This document shows, one piece after another, positions 1-8,225 of a stretch of DNA of 64,000 nt. Location: NCBI GenBank assembly GCA_963724195.1, contig CAVRTQ010000025.1, forward strand, positions 1 to 64,000, given 5' to 3'. Within the stretch, counting starts at the first letter, position 1. The number at the start of each line of letters is the position of its first letter. The stretch is from Solirubrobacter sp963724195. GTDB lineage: Bacteria; Actinomycetota; Thermoleophilia; Solirubrobacterales; Solirubrobacteraceae. Position numbers and translations under genes: made by a program. The notes under the pieces were generated by a model. The model had not been told where the DNA came from, searched no databases, and was given only the letters and a program-made list of their open reading frames with translations.

Positions 1-1
1 C

Positions 2-145
2 CGCACCGGCGTCTGCCACCGCTGCGAGAGCGGCCTGGTGGCCGGCGAGGTGGCCTACGACCCCGAGCCGCTGGACCGCCCGGCGACCGGCGCCACGCTG
101 CTCTGCTGCACCCGCCCCGCGGGCCCGGTGACGCTCGACCTCTGA
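2..145 (+). CDS. C-terminal end of a 2Fe-2S ferredoxin-domain oxidoreductase (partial)
   Basis: Only the last 47 codons are inside the window. The visible sequence is the end of a plant-type [2Fe-2S] ferredoxin domain: a CxxC pair in GVCHRCESG, a later LLCCTRP that supplies the last cluster cysteine, and the typical closing VTLDL. In this family the ferredoxin domain ends a flavodoxin-reductase or phthalate-dioxygenase-reductase-like protein that moves electrons from NAD(P)H through FAD or FMN to an oxygenase. The first cluster cysteine and the flavin domains lie upstream and cannot be seen. A link to the aromatic-degradation genes downstream is possible but unproven. Confidence 0.75.
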   Translation, partial: RTGVCHRCESGLVAGEVAYDPEPLDRPATGATLLCCTRPAGPVTLDL

Positions 146-186
146 CCGGCGCGCCGCGCTCGAGCGCCGCCACAATCCAGGTTCTG

Positions 187-387
187 ATGCGCACGCCGCT
201 GACCGAGGGTTCCGAGGTCACCGTGATCTGGCTGTCCGGGACCGAGCCCGGCGTCGTCGAGCGGATCGACGACGCCGGCCGCGCGGTCACGGTGGTCACG
301 GAGGACGGCACGGTCCTGGAGTTCCACCTGATGGCGAGCATGGCCTTCGTGACCCGCGATCGGTCGGCTCGCCTTGGCCCTCCTTGA
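187..387 (+). CDS. Small hypothetical protein (66 aa)
   Basis: A 66-residue protein with an ATG start, no signal peptide and no membrane segment. The sequence alternates short polar and beta-prone segments (EVTVIWL, AVTVVTEDG, VLEFHL), which suggests a small beta-rich fold. I do not recognise a family. It sits 41 bases after the ferredoxin-domain gene and ends before the promoter of the importer operon, so it may be a tail gene of the upstream unit. Amino-acid composition looks like a real gene and not an antisense shadow. Confidence 0.5.
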   Translation: MRTPLTEGSEVTVIWLSGTEPGVVERIDDAGRAVTVVTEDGTVLEFHLMASMAFVTRDRSARLGPP

Positions 388-410
388 GAGCTCGCACGAA
401 CTCAGCAACA

Positions 411-428
411 ATTTTGTTGACAATCTCG
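411..428 (+). promoter_or_regulatory. Operator-like site and promoter of the importer operon
   Basis: The 18-mer ATTTTGTTGACAATCTCG contains TTGT-TG-ACAA, close to the FadR/FCD-type GntR consensus (TnGTnnnACnA). It also supplies a -35-like TTGACA (417-422) followed after 17 bases by TACCTT. It overlaps a second inverted repeat, CAACAA-TT-TTGTTG, just upstream. A near copy (16 of 18 bases) lies in front of the tannase gene at 10304-10321. Binding by one of the two local GntR proteins is inferred. Confidence 0.6.
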
Positions 429-480
429 TCGACAGCTCGTACCTTGGCCTCTTCCCGGCAACGAAGAGGAGAGATCGTCA

Positions 481-1467
481 GTGCCAATCAAGGGAATGCG
501 CGTCGCGGCGATGCTGGCGGCGACGGCAGCGCTGACCGTCGCCGCGTGCGGCGGAGAAGACAGCACGTCGGACGGGAGCGGGGCGAGCGGCGGGTCCGGT
601 GAGCCGGCCACGCTGAAGGTCGGCGTCCTCCCCATCGCGGATCTCGCGCCGCTGTACCTGGGCATGGACCAGGGCTTCTTCAAGGCGGAGAACCTCACGA
701 TCGAGCCGGCCGTCGCCGAGGGTGGCGCCGCGGTGGTCCCGGCCGTGATGTCCGGCGACAACCAGATCGGCTTCTCCAACGTCACCTCGATCATGAACGG
801 CACGGCGCAGAACCTGCCGCTGAAGCCGATCGCGGCGGGCGTGGCCGGCGCCGCCACCGAGGACGAGGCGTGGGACGCGCTGCTCGCGCCCAAGGGCGGC
901 GTCACCGACCTCAAGCAACTCGAAGGCAAGAAGGTCTCGGTCAACACGCTCAAGAACCTGCCGGAGGTGGCCGTCCGCAACTCCCTGGAGAAGGCGGGCG
1001 TGGACGTCTCCAAGGTCGAGTTCGTCGAGATCCCGTTCCCGGACGTCCCCGCCGCGCTGGAGGCCAAGCGCGTGGACGCGGCGTTCGCCGTCGAGCCGTT
1101 CGTCGGTGCTTCGGTGGCCGCCGGCGCGACCCCGCTCGCCGCGCCGTTCGAGCAGCTCGCTCCCGACCTGACGATCGCCGAGTACTTCACCACCGAGCAG
1201 TACGCCAAAGAGAACGCAGACGTCGTCGAGCGCTTCAAGCGCGCGATGAACAAGTCGCTCGACTTCGCCCAGCAGAACCCGGACGAGGTCCGGCGCATCA
1301 TCACGACGTACACCAAGACGCCGGCGGAGGCCGCCGCGAAGATGGCGCTGCCGACGTGGGGCGCCGAGGTCAACGCCGACGCGATGAACACGCTCATCGA
1401 GGCCTCCAAGAAGTACGGCGTGCTCAAGGGCGACGTCGACGCCGACCCGTTCGTGAACTTCGGGTGA
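481..1467 (+). CDS. ABC transporter substrate-binding lipoprotein (NMT1/SsuA-like)
   Basis: This 328-residue protein has a lipoprotein signal with the lipobox TVAAC (lipidated Cys23), followed by a Gly/Ser-rich linker. The mature part is an NMT1/THI5-like type-2 periplasmic-binding fold: LKVGVLPIADLAPLYLGMDQG at its start and repeated ligand-cleft segments. The family binds sulfonates, nitrate, pyrimidine precursors or aromatic acids. The GTG start follows a GAGGAGA ribosome site by about eight bases. It is the first gene of an importer operon and overlaps the permease gene by four bases. With galB, galC and a tannase gene nearby, an aromatic acid such as gallate is the likeliest ligand; that is inference. 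Confidence 0.85.
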   Translation: MPIKGMRVAAMLAATAALTVAACGGEDSTSDGSGASGGSGEPATLKVGVLPIADLAPLYLGMDQGFFKAENLTIEPAVAEGGAAVVPAVMSGDNQIGFSNVTSIMNGTAQNLPLKPIAAGVAGAATEDEAWDALLAPKGGVTDLKQLEGKKVSVNTLKNLPEVAVRNSLEKAGVDVSKVEFVEIPFPDVPAALEAKRVDAAFAVEPFVGASVAAGATPLAAPFEQLAPDLTIAEYFTTEQYAKENADVVERFKRAMNKSLDFAQQNPDEVRRIITTYTKTPAEAAAKMALPTWGAEVNADAMNTLIEASKKYGVLKGDVDADPFVNFG

Positions 1468-2228
1468 GCCAGCGCCTGCAGCCGTGGATCGGCGTGCTCG
1501 CCGTGCTCGCGTTCATCGAGCTCGTCGTGCGCGTCGGCCTGCTCCCCAGCCGCTACTTCCCGCCGATGACGGAGACGTTCGCGGCGCTGGGTGAGCAGGT
1601 CACCGAGCCGGCGTTCTGGAGCGCGGTCGCGCACACGCTCGAGGGCTGGGCGATCGGCCTCGCCATCGCGATCGCGATCGCGGTCCCGCTCGGCCTCGCG
1701 CTGGGGTTCAACGACTACCTCTACCGCGCCGCCCGGCCCGCGATCGAGTTCCTGCGCCCGGTCCCGTCCGTGGCGCTGATCCCGCTCGCGATCCTGATCT
1801 ACGGCACCGGCCTGCAGAGCAAGGTCTTCCTGGTCGCGTTCGCGTGCGTCTGGCCGCTCCTGATCCAGACCATCTACGGCGCGCGCGACCTCGACCCGGT
1901 GCAGCTGGAGACCGCCCGCTCGTTCCGCATCAGCCGCAAGGACCGGGTCCTGCACGTGACCCTGATGGGCGCCGTGCCGTACATCGCCACGGGCCTGCGG
2001 ATCGCGTCGGCCACCGCGCTGATCCTCGCCATCACGGCCGAGCTGATCATCGGCTCGGCGGGCCTGGGCCGCGAGATCAACCTCGCCCGCCAGGGCGGCG
2101 CGACGGACCTGATGTACGCGCTGATCGTGACCACGGGGCTGCTCGGCTGGGGCCTGAACTCGCTGTTCGCGCGCGGTGAGCGGCGCGCGCTGCACTGGCA
2201 TCCCTCGCAGCGGGCGGCCGTGGCATGA
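1464..2228 (+). CDS. ABC transporter permease (SsuC/TauC type)
   Basis: A 254-residue inner-membrane permease with about six hydrophobic segments. The EAA-type cytoplasmic loop is visible near the middle (LETARSFRISRKDRVLHVTL), followed by the usual GLRIASATALILAI segment. The GTG start overlaps the stop of the binding-protein gene (GTGA), so the two are translationally coupled. It should pair with the second permease and the ATPase downstream into one import complex. Length and sequence fit the nitrate/sulfonate/taurine permease family; the substrate cannot be read from the permease itself. Confidence 0.85.
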   Translation: MSQRLQPWIGVLAVLAFIELVVRVGLLPSRYFPPMTETFAALGEQVTEPAFWSAVAHTLEGWAIGLAIAIAIAVPLGLALGFNDYLYRAARPAIEFLRPVPSVALIPLAILIYGTGLQSKVFLVAFACVWPLLIQTIYGARDLDPVQLETARSFRISRKDRVLHVTLMGAVPYIATGLRIASATALILAITAELIIGSAGLGREINLARQGGATDLMYALIVTTGLLGWGLNSLFARGERRALHWHPSQRAAVA

Positions 2229-2991
2229 ACGTCGAAGAAGCTCGCGATCGAGATCGTCACGCCGCTGCTGATGGTCGCGGCGGTGTGGGCCTACACCGCG
2301 AGCGCGGACAGCTACTACTACCCGCCGCTCGGCGACGTCTTCACCGCCTTCGCCGACACCTGGGTGTTCGAGCGCTTCCGCGAGGACGTCCTGCCGTCGC
2401 TGGGCCGGCTGGCCGCGGGCTACGTGATCGCCGCGGTCCTCGGCGTCGGCCTCGGCGTCCTGCTCGGGCTGCAATCCGACGCTGCGCCGGATGGCGAGCC
2501 CGGTGGTCGAGTTCCTGCGCGCGATCCCCGCCCCGGCGCTGATCCCGTTCGCGATCCTGGTGCTCGGCGTCGAGAACGACGCCAAGATCTTCCTGATCGC
2601 CGTCGTCTGCGTGTTCCCGATCCTGCTCAACGCCATCGACGGCGTCGCCGGCGTCGAGCCGACCCTGCTCGACACCGCGCGCGTCTACCGCATCGGCCGG
2701 CTCGACCGGCTGCGCTACGTCGTGCTGCCGGCCGCGGCGCCGCAGATCTTCGCCGGCCTGCGCACCAGCCTCAGCCTGTCGCTGATCCTCATGGTCATCA
2801 GCGAGATGGTGGCTTCGAGCAACGGGATCGGCTACTTCATCCTGCAGTCCCAGCGTTCGTTCGCGATCACCGAGATGTGGTCGGGCATCCTCTTGCTCGG
2901 CCTGCTCGGGTACTTGTTCAATGCCGTCTTCACGCTCGTCGAGCGCCGCGTCCTCGCGTGGCACACCGGCGCGCGGGCCGGAGCCCAGTAG
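2225..2991 (+). CDS. ABC transporter permease, second subunit (two apparent frameshifts)
   Basis: A second SsuC-like permease, broken into three frames. The ATG at 2225 overlaps the previous stop. The frame changes at about 2234 (just before KKLAIEIVTPLL) and again at about 2472 (before NPTLRRMASPVVEFLRAIP). The total length (767 bases) is a multiple of three plus two, so removing one extra base at each site restores a full protein of about 254 residues. The EAA loop (LLDTARVYRIGRLDRLRYVVL) and membrane segments are intact. The gene is probably functional and the shifts are probably sequence errors, but a real pseudogene cannot be excluded. A heterodimer with the first permease is expected. 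Confidence 0.75.
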
Positions 2992-3774
2992 ATGCTCAAA
3001 GTCAGCCACCTCAGCAAGACCTACGGCCGTGGCGAGCAGGCCACGCACGCCATCGGGGACGTCTCGTTCGAGGTCGAGGCGGGCGAGTTCGTCTGCATCG
3101 TCGGCCCCTCCGGGTGCGGCAAGACGACGCTGCTGAAGACGATGTCCGGCCTGCTGGAGCCCACGAGCGGCACCGTCGAGCTCAACGGCCAACGGGTCAC
3201 CGGCCCGCCCGAGCAGATGGCGCTCGTCTTCCAGGACTACAGCCGCTCGCTGTTCCCGTGGATGACCGTGGCCAAGAACGTCGAGTTCCCGCTGCGCAGA
3301 CGACCCAAGGGCGAGCGCCGGACCGCGGTCGAGCAGGCACTGGGCTCGGTCGGGCTCGACGGGTTCGCCGACAAGTACCCGTGGCAGCTCTCCGGCGGCA
3401 TGCAGCAGCGGGTCGCGATCGCCCGCGGGCTCGCCTACCGCCCCGAGATCCTGCTGATGGACGAGCCCTTCGCGTCCGTCGATGCGCAGACGCGTGCCGA
3501 CCTCGAAGACCTCGTCCTGAAGATCCGCCACGACTACGGCGTGACGATCCTGTTCGTCACCCACGACATCGACGAGTCCGTCTACCTCGGCGACCGCGTC
3601 GTGATCCTGTCGCAGCGCCCGACCGTGGTGCAGGAGACGCTGCCCGTGCCGCTCCCGCGCCCGCGCGACCAGGTCGCGACCAAGGAGCTGCCCGAGTTCG
3701 TCCAGCTGCGCGCGCACGTCTACCGGGCGATCAAGCGGCCGGACGAACCCGCCCGCGCGACGGCCGGCGTATGA
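2992..3774 (+). CDS. ABC transporter ATP-binding protein (SsuB/TauB type)
   Basis: A 260-residue ATPase with all core motifs: Walker A GPSGCGKT (38-45), the Q-loop in LVFQDY, signature LSGGMQQR (from residue 133), Walker B ILLMDEP (Asp157, Glu158) and the switch histidine in FVTHD. It starts directly after the second permease stop and its own stop overlaps the ATG of a GntR regulator. It would power import by the binding protein and two permeases encoded upstream. The family is nitrate/sulfonate/aliphatic-type importers. Confidence 0.9.
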   Translation: MLKVSHLSKTYGRGEQATHAIGDVSFEVEAGEFVCIVGPSGCGKTTLLKTMSGLLEPTSGTVELNGQRVTGPPEQMALVFQDYSRSLFPWMTVAKNVEFPLRRRPKGERRTAVEQALGSVGLDGFADKYPWQLSGGMQQRVAIARGLAYRPEILLMDEPFASVDAQTRADLEDLVLKIRHDYGVTILFVTHDIDESVYLGDRVVILSQRPTVVQETLPVPLPRPRDQVATKELPEFVQLRAHVYRAIKRPDEPARATAGV

Positions 3775-4395
3775 GCACCTACTCCGAGCTGCACACGGCG
3801 ATCGTCTCGGGCGCGCTGTCGCCGGGCGAGCGCCTGGTCGAGGAGGAGCTCGCCGAGCGCCTGGGCGCCAGCCGCGGCGCGGTGCGGGAAGCGATCCTGC
3901 GCCTCGCGCACGACGGGCTGGTCGTCCGCGAGCGCAACCGCGGCGCGCGCGTGCGCCGCTTCACGCTCCAGGAGGCGGTCGAGATCCTGGAGGCGCGCGC
4001 GGCGCTGGAATCACTCGCCGCGGGCTACGCGGCGCTGCGGCGCACCGACGACGGAGGCGCGGGAGCTCGAGACGCTCGCGAACGAGATGCGGCGCCTGCA
4101 CGCCGAGGACCAGCTGCTGGCCATGTCGGAGCGCAACGCGGTGCTGCACCGCCGGATCCTCGAGATCTCCGGCCATCGCGTGTCGCGGGACATCTGCGCG
4201 CGGCTGCACTCGCAGATGGTGCGCTTCCAGTTCCGCACGGTGCTCGCCCCCGGCCGCTCGGAGCGGTCGCTGGCCGAGCACCAGCGGATCGTCGAGGCGA
4301 TCGCCGCGGGCGACCGCGCGGCCGCGGAGGCCGCGATGCGGGCGCACCTGACGAACGTCGGCGCCGCGCTGACCGAGATCGCGGTCGCGGTCTGA
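3771..4395 (+). CDS. GntR-family regulator with FCD domain (one frameshift)
   Basis: The N-terminal winged helix is clear (LSPGERLVEEELAERLGASR, then GLVVRERNRGARVRRF), followed by the helical FCD ligand domain with the metal-site pattern around NAVLHRRILEIS and LAEHQRIVEAIAAGD. The frame changes at about 4052 inside the linker helix; 625 bases is a multiple of three plus one, so one extra base accounts for it. The ATG overlaps the ATPase stop, so it is co-transcribed with the importer. It is closely similar over its whole length to the divergent GntR protein at 4398-5030. FCD proteins usually sense carboxylic acids; a gallate-pathway intermediate is a reasonable effector. Confidence 0.8.
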
Positions 4396-4397
4396 GC

Positions 4398-5030
4398 TCA
4401 GTGCCCGGCAGCGACCTTCAGCAGCGTCTCGACGACGTGCGAGAGATGCAGCCGCATGGCCGCCTCCGCGGCTTCGCGGTCGCCGTCGGCGATGGCGTCG
4501 ACGATCGCCGCGTGTTCTTCCAGCGACTTGGCCGGCCGGCCCGGCGCCAGCACGGTGCGGAACTGGAAGCGCACGACCTGCGAGTTGAGCCGCTGGCAGA
4601 TCTCGAGCGCGACCTTGTGGTGGGAGATCTCCAGGATCCGGCGGTGCAGCCGCGCGTTGCACTCGGACATGGCCAGGAACTCCCCCGCGGCGTGCAGGCG
4701 CTCCATCTCGGTGGTGATGGCCCGCAGCTCCTCGACCTCGGCGTCCGTCCGCCGCTCGGCGGCGCGCGCGGCGGCGAGCGACTCGAGCGCGGCGCGGGCT
4801 TCGAGGATCTCGACGGCCTCGGCGGCGTCCACGCGCCGGACGCGCGCTCCGCGGTTGCGCTCGCGGACCACGAGGCCTTCGTGCTCCAGGCGCAGCAGCG
4901 CGCTGCGGACCGTCCCGCGGCTGAACTGGAGCTGCTCGGCGAGCTCCTCCTCCACCAGCCGTTCGCCCGGCGAGAGCTCACCCGAGACGATGTTCGTGTG
5001 CAGCACTGTGTAAGCGTCGCTGGTCACCAA
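4398..5030 (-). CDS. GntR-family regulator with FCD domain
   Basis: About 210 residues, intact. It has the GntR winged helix (LSPGERLVEEELAEQLQFSRG) and an FCD domain with the conserved NARLHRRILEISHHK and LEEHAAIVDAIADGD segments. The start is TTG at 5030 or GTG at 5027. It is a paralogue of the co-directional regulator at 3771-4395 but lies on the opposite strand, convergent with that gene and divergent from the DUF6282-galB-galC-dioxygenase operon. It may repress the catabolic genes from the 35-base gap at 5031-5065, while the other paralogue controls uptake; this split is inference. Confidence 0.85.
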   Translation of the reverse strand: MVTSDAYTVLHTNIVSGELSPGERLVEEELAEQLQFSRGTVRSALLRLEHEGLVVRERNRGARVRRVDAAEAVEILEARAALESLAAARAAERRTDAEVEELRAITTEMERLHAAGEFLAMSECNARLHRRILEISHHKVALEICQRLNSQVVRFQFRTVLAPGRPAKSLEEHAAIVDAIADGDREAAEAAMRLHLSHVVETLLKVAAGH

Positions 5031-5065
5031 GCGCCAAGCCTATTCGCCTGAGGAGCCGGACCGCC

Positions 5066-5983
5066 GTGTTTGACCATCCCGTCCCCACCGCACAGGCCCG
5101 CGAGCTCGTGCGCGGCGGGTTCGACCCGTACGTGCACGCCGCACCGGACTTCGCCCCGCGCCGGATCACCGATCTGGAGCTGGCCGAGCGCTGTCTGGAG
5201 CTCGGGCTGGCGGGGTTCGCGTTGACCTCGCACTACACGGCGACGGCCGAGCGGGCCGCGGTGGTCAACGCCGCGACGGGAACCTCGCTCGCCGTCGGCA
5301 CGATCGCGCTCAACCATGCGGTCGGCGGCTTGAACGCGACCGCGGTGGAGGTGGCCGCGCGGCAGGGCGCGCGGATCGTGTGGCTCCCGACGGTCAGCGC
5401 CACCGGGGAGGTCGCCAAGGTCGAGGGCGCCGACCCCGACGGCAACGTGCCGGTCTGGGTGCGCTTCGAGCGCGAGCTGCGGGCCGCCGGTGCGGCTCCC
5501 GCACCGGTGCCGGTCCTCGACGCGGACGGCGCACCGCTGCCCGAGCTGCTCGCGGTGCTGGGCGTGGTCGCGCGGCGCGGGCTCGTGCTCGCGACCGGCC
5601 ATCTGTCTCGCGCGGAGACGTTCGCGGTCGTCGACGCGGCGGTCGCGGCCGGCGTCGAGACGATCGTCGTGACCAACCCCGAGTTCCCGTCGCACAAGCT
5701 CAGCCCCGACGATCAGGTCGCCCTGGCGGAGCGCGGCGCGCTGTTCCAGCGGGCGCTCACGACGCCCTACACCGGCAAGTGCACGTGGGACGAGCTGTTC
5801 GCGGCGACGCGCGCGGTGGGTCCCGCGCGGACGGTCTGGGGCAGCGACCTCGGGCAAGTGTTCAACCCGCCGGTGGAAGACGGGCTGGCCCTCCTGGCCG
5901 ACCGCTTCCTCGACGCCGGCTTCAGCGAGGAGGAGATCCGGATCATGGCGGTCGAGAACACGCGGAGGCTGGCCGGTGTCTAA
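5066..5983 (+). CDS. DUF6282 family protein (amidohydrolase-like)
   Basis: A 305-residue cytoplasmic protein with a GTG start behind a GAGGAG ribosome site. It resembles DUF6282 proteins, which look like degenerate amidohydrolase barrels: FDPYVHAAPDF near the N-terminus, a central LALTSHY-like strand, ATGHLSRAET, and GSDLGQVFNPP near the C-terminus, all places where metal ligands fall in that superfamily. It heads an operon with galB, galC and an extradiol dioxygenase and overlaps galB by eight bases. The gallate and protocatechuate 4,5-cleavage pathways need a lactonase (LigI, an amidohydrolase) or a tautomerase (GalD); neither classical form is here, so this protein is a candidate for such a step. 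The role is not established. Confidence 0.7.
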   Translation: MFDHPVPTAQARELVRGGFDPYVHAAPDFAPRRITDLELAERCLELGLAGFALTSHYTATAERAAVVNAATGTSLAVGTIALNHAVGGLNATAVEVAARQGARIVWLPTVSATGEVAKVEGADPDGNVPVWVRFERELRAAGAAPAPVPVLDADGAPLPELLAVLGVVARRGLVLATGHLSRAETFAVVDAAVAAGVETIVVTNPEFPSHKLSPDDQVALAERGALFQRALTTPYTGKCTWDELFAATRAVGPARTVWGSDLGQVFNPPVEDGLALLADRFLDAGFSEEEIRIMAVENTRRLAGV

Positions 5984-6692
5984 GCGGGTGCAGGTGATCG
6001 GCGCGCACTCGGCGGACTTCGTCTGGCGCGCGGGCGGCGCCGTGGCCAAGGCGGTCGCGCTCGGCGGCGTCGCCGAGGTGATCGCGCTGTCCTACGGCGA
6101 GCGCGGGGAGTCCGGCGAGCTGTGGAAGCAGGAGGGACAGACGCTCGAGGCGGTGAAGCGGATCAGGCACGCGGAGGCGGAAGCGGCCGCGGCGCACCTC
6201 GGCGCGTCCTTCCGCTGCCTGGACTGGGGCGACTACCCGCTGCAGATCGACGGCGACCGGCTGCTGGCGGTCGCGGACGTGATCCGCGCGTTCGCGCCCG
6301 ATGTGCTGATCACGCACACGGACACCGACCCGTTCAACCCGGACCATCCCGTCGCGTACGCGGCCGTGGACCGGGCGCGCTCTCTGGCCGCAGGCGCCGG
6401 CGTGCCGAGCGCGTTCGGCACGATCACGCCGCCGCAGCTGTTCCTGTTCGAGCCCCACCAGCCGGAGCTGTGTAACTTCACGCCGACCGTGCACGTGGAC
6501 ATCACGTCCGTGTGGGACCAGAAGGTCGCGGCGATGGGCGAGATGCACGCGCAGCAGTACCTGCAGACCTACTACGCCCAGCGCGGCGAGCAGCGCGGGA
6601 ACCACGCGCGGCGCGCCTCGGGCAAGTCCGAGGTCCGCTACGGCGAGTCGTTCATGCGCGTGCTGCCGCAGGTCGTCGAGGAGCTGTCGTGA
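5976..6692 (+). CDS. galB: 4-oxalomesaconate hydratase (PIG-L/LmbE family, GalB)
   Basis: A 238-residue protein of the PIG-L/LmbE zinc-hydrolase fold, in the GalB subgroup. The subgroup shows a modified N-terminal motif, GAHSADFVWRAGG, where deacetylases have AHPDDE, plus THTDTDPFNPDHP. GalB adds water to 4-oxalomesaconate to form 4-carboxy-4-hydroxy-2-oxoadipate in gallate and protocatechuate 4,5-cleavage catabolism. The GTG start overlaps the DUF6282 stop region, and the galC start overlaps its own stop by four bases, which ties the three into one unit. Confidence 0.85.
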   Translation: MSKRVQVIGAHSADFVWRAGGAVAKAVALGGVAEVIALSYGERGESGELWKQEGQTLEAVKRIRHAEAEAAAAHLGASFRCLDWGDYPLQIDGDRLLAVADVIRAFAPDVLITHTDTDPFNPDHPVAYAAVDRARSLAAGAGVPSAFGTITPPQLFLFEPHQPELCNFTPTVHVDITSVWDQKVAAMGEMHAQQYLQTYYAQRGEQRGNHARRASGKSEVRYGESFMRVLPQVVEELS

Positions 6693-7294
6693 ACGCCGAG
6701 TTCGCGCGGCTGGGCGCCGCGACCGTCTACGAAGCCTCCGGCCGGCAAGGGCTGGTCGACGCCGAGTTCCGGCAGCTCGTCCCCCGCTCGCGCGCGTGCG
6801 GTCCGGCGCGGATCGCGCGCTGCGGACAGGACGACAACCTGATGGTCCACGCCGTGATGGCTTCCCTCCAACCCGGCGAGGTGCTCGTGCTCGTGATGCC
6901 GGAGCCGCGCCCGGTCGCGCTGCTCGGCGACCTGCTGCTGACGCAGGCCGTGACGCGCGGCGCCGCCGCCGTGCTCGTCGACGCGGCCGTGCGCGACGCC
7001 GAGGAGCTCGCCGAGATGGCCGTGCCCGTGTGGGCGCGCTGGATCCGGTCGCGGGGCGCCACGAAGGACATCCCCGGGGAGCTCGACGTGCCGGTGGTCG
7101 TCGGTGGGTGCGAGATCCGCCCGGGCGACCTCGTCGTGCTCGACGCCGACGGCGTGACGGTCGTCGACCCCGCCCGCGCCGACGAGGTGCTGCAGGCCTC
7201 GCTCGCCCGCGAGGCCAAGGAGGCGCACAAGCGCGCGCAGCTGCAGGCCGGCGCGCTGTCCTACCACCTGGACGGATTGGACGCCCGTGTCTGA
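6689..7294 (+). CDS. galC: 4-carboxy-4-hydroxy-2-oxoadipate aldolase / oxaloacetate decarboxylase (RraA-like)
   Basis: About 201 residues of the RraA-like HMG/CHA aldolase family. Recognisable parts are the N-terminal ATVYEASGRQGLVD, the glycine-rich LLGDLLLTQAVTRGAAAVLVD and the C-terminal IRPGDLVVLDADGVTVV. The enzyme splits 4-carboxy-4-hydroxy-2-oxoadipate into pyruvate and oxaloacetate, the last step after GalB, and usually also decarboxylates oxaloacetate. The GTG start at 6689 overlaps the galB stop. It overlaps the dioxygenase gene by eight bases. Confidence 0.85.
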   Translation: MNAEFARLGAATVYEASGRQGLVDAEFRQLVPRSRACGPARIARCGQDDNLMVHAVMASLQPGEVLVLVMPEPRPVALLGDLLLTQAVTRGAAAVLVDAAVRDAEELAEMAVPVWARWIRSRGATKDIPGELDVPVVVGGCEIRPGDLVVLDADGVTVVDPARADEVLQASLAREAKEAHKRAQLQAGALSYHLDGLDARV

Positions 7295-8222
7295 GCTCGC
7301 GCACCTCGGCCCCGTCGAGGTCTTCACCCCGCGGTTCGACGCGAGCCTCGCGTTCTTCGTCGACATCCTCGGCATGGACGTCGAAGCCGAAGCCGGTCCA
7401 TCGACCTACCTGCGCGGCTGGGGCGACTACCAACGCTGGTCGGTCAAGCTCACCGCGAGCGACACCAGCGGAATGGGTGTGCTCGGGCTGCGGGCCTGGA
7501 GCCCGGAGGCGCTGGAGCGGCGCGTCGCCGCGATCGAGGCCACCGGCCTCGGCGAGGGCTGGACGGACGGCGACCTCGGCCGCGGTCCGTCGTATCGCTT
7601 CCGCGACCCCGACGGCCACGTCTTCGAGCTCTACTTCGAGTGCGAGCGCTACGCGGCGCCCGCGGACCGCCGCCCCGCGCACAAGAACGTCCCGGGCCGC
7701 TTCACCGGTCGCGGCTGCGCGATCAAGCGCCTCGATCACATCAACCTCCTCGCCACCGACGTGCGCGCCAACCGCGAGTTCTGCGTGGACACGCTCGGCT
7801 ACCGGCTCTACGAGCGCATCCAGCTCGACGACGGCTCGGAGGCCGGCGCCTGGATGAGCGCCACCATCGCCGCCCACGAGCTGATCTACACGCGCGACGC
7901 CCACCGCGCCCACGGTCGCCTGCACCACGTGGCGCTGTGGGTCGACACGCGCGAGGAGTGCCTGCGCGCCGCGGACATCTGGGTCGACGCCGGCGTCCCG
8001 ATCGAGGCCGCGCCGTCCAAGCACGCGATCGCCCAGGGGTTCTTCCTCTACGGCATCGAGCCCGGTGGCAACCGCGTCGAGGTCACCACCGGGGGTCGAT
8101 TCGTCTACGCGCCCGACGAGCCGGTCGTCGTCTGGACCGAGGCCGACCGGGCGAAGGGCCAGGCCTGGGGTGTCAAGACGGTGGAGTCCTTCCACACGTA
8201 TGGCACCCCGCCCGTCGAGTAG
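7287..8222 (+). CDS. Type I extradiol (catechol 2,3-dioxygenase-like) VOC dioxygenase
   Basis: A 311-residue two-module VOC protein, the usual length of catechol 2,3-dioxygenases. The iron ligands of the catalytic C-terminal module are visible as His151 (RLDHINLL), His214 (RLHHVALW) and Glu265 (NRVEVTTGG), almost the same numbering as the Pseudomonas enzyme (153, 214, 265). It cleaves a catecholic ring next to the diol. It is the last gene of the galB-galC operon, so the likely substrate is gallate or protocatechuate. Known gallate dioxygenases belong to the unrelated LigB (type II) family, and none is present here. It ends three bases before the convergent tannase stop. Confidence 0.85.
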   Translation: MSELAHLGPVEVFTPRFDASLAFFVDILGMDVEAEAGPSTYLRGWGDYQRWSVKLTASDTSGMGVLGLRAWSPEALERRVAAIEATGLGEGWTDGDLGRGPSYRFRDPDGHVFELYFECERYAAPADRRPAHKNVPGRFTGRGCAIKRLDHINLLATDVRANREFCVDTLGYRLYERIQLDDGSEAGAWMSATIAAHELIYTRDAHRAHGRLHHVALWVDTREECLRAADIWVDAGVPIEAAPSKHAIAQGFFLYGIEPGGNRVEVTTGGRFVYAPDEPVVVWTEADRAKGQAWGVKTVESFHTYGTPPVE

Positions 8223-8225
8223 GGC

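Noticed and set aside
402..2675. Very long open frames antisense to the importer genes
   Set aside because: They are low-complexity Arg/Asp/Gly/Ala translations typical of the reverse strand of GC-rich genes; the plus-strand frames encode clear ABC-transporter domains.
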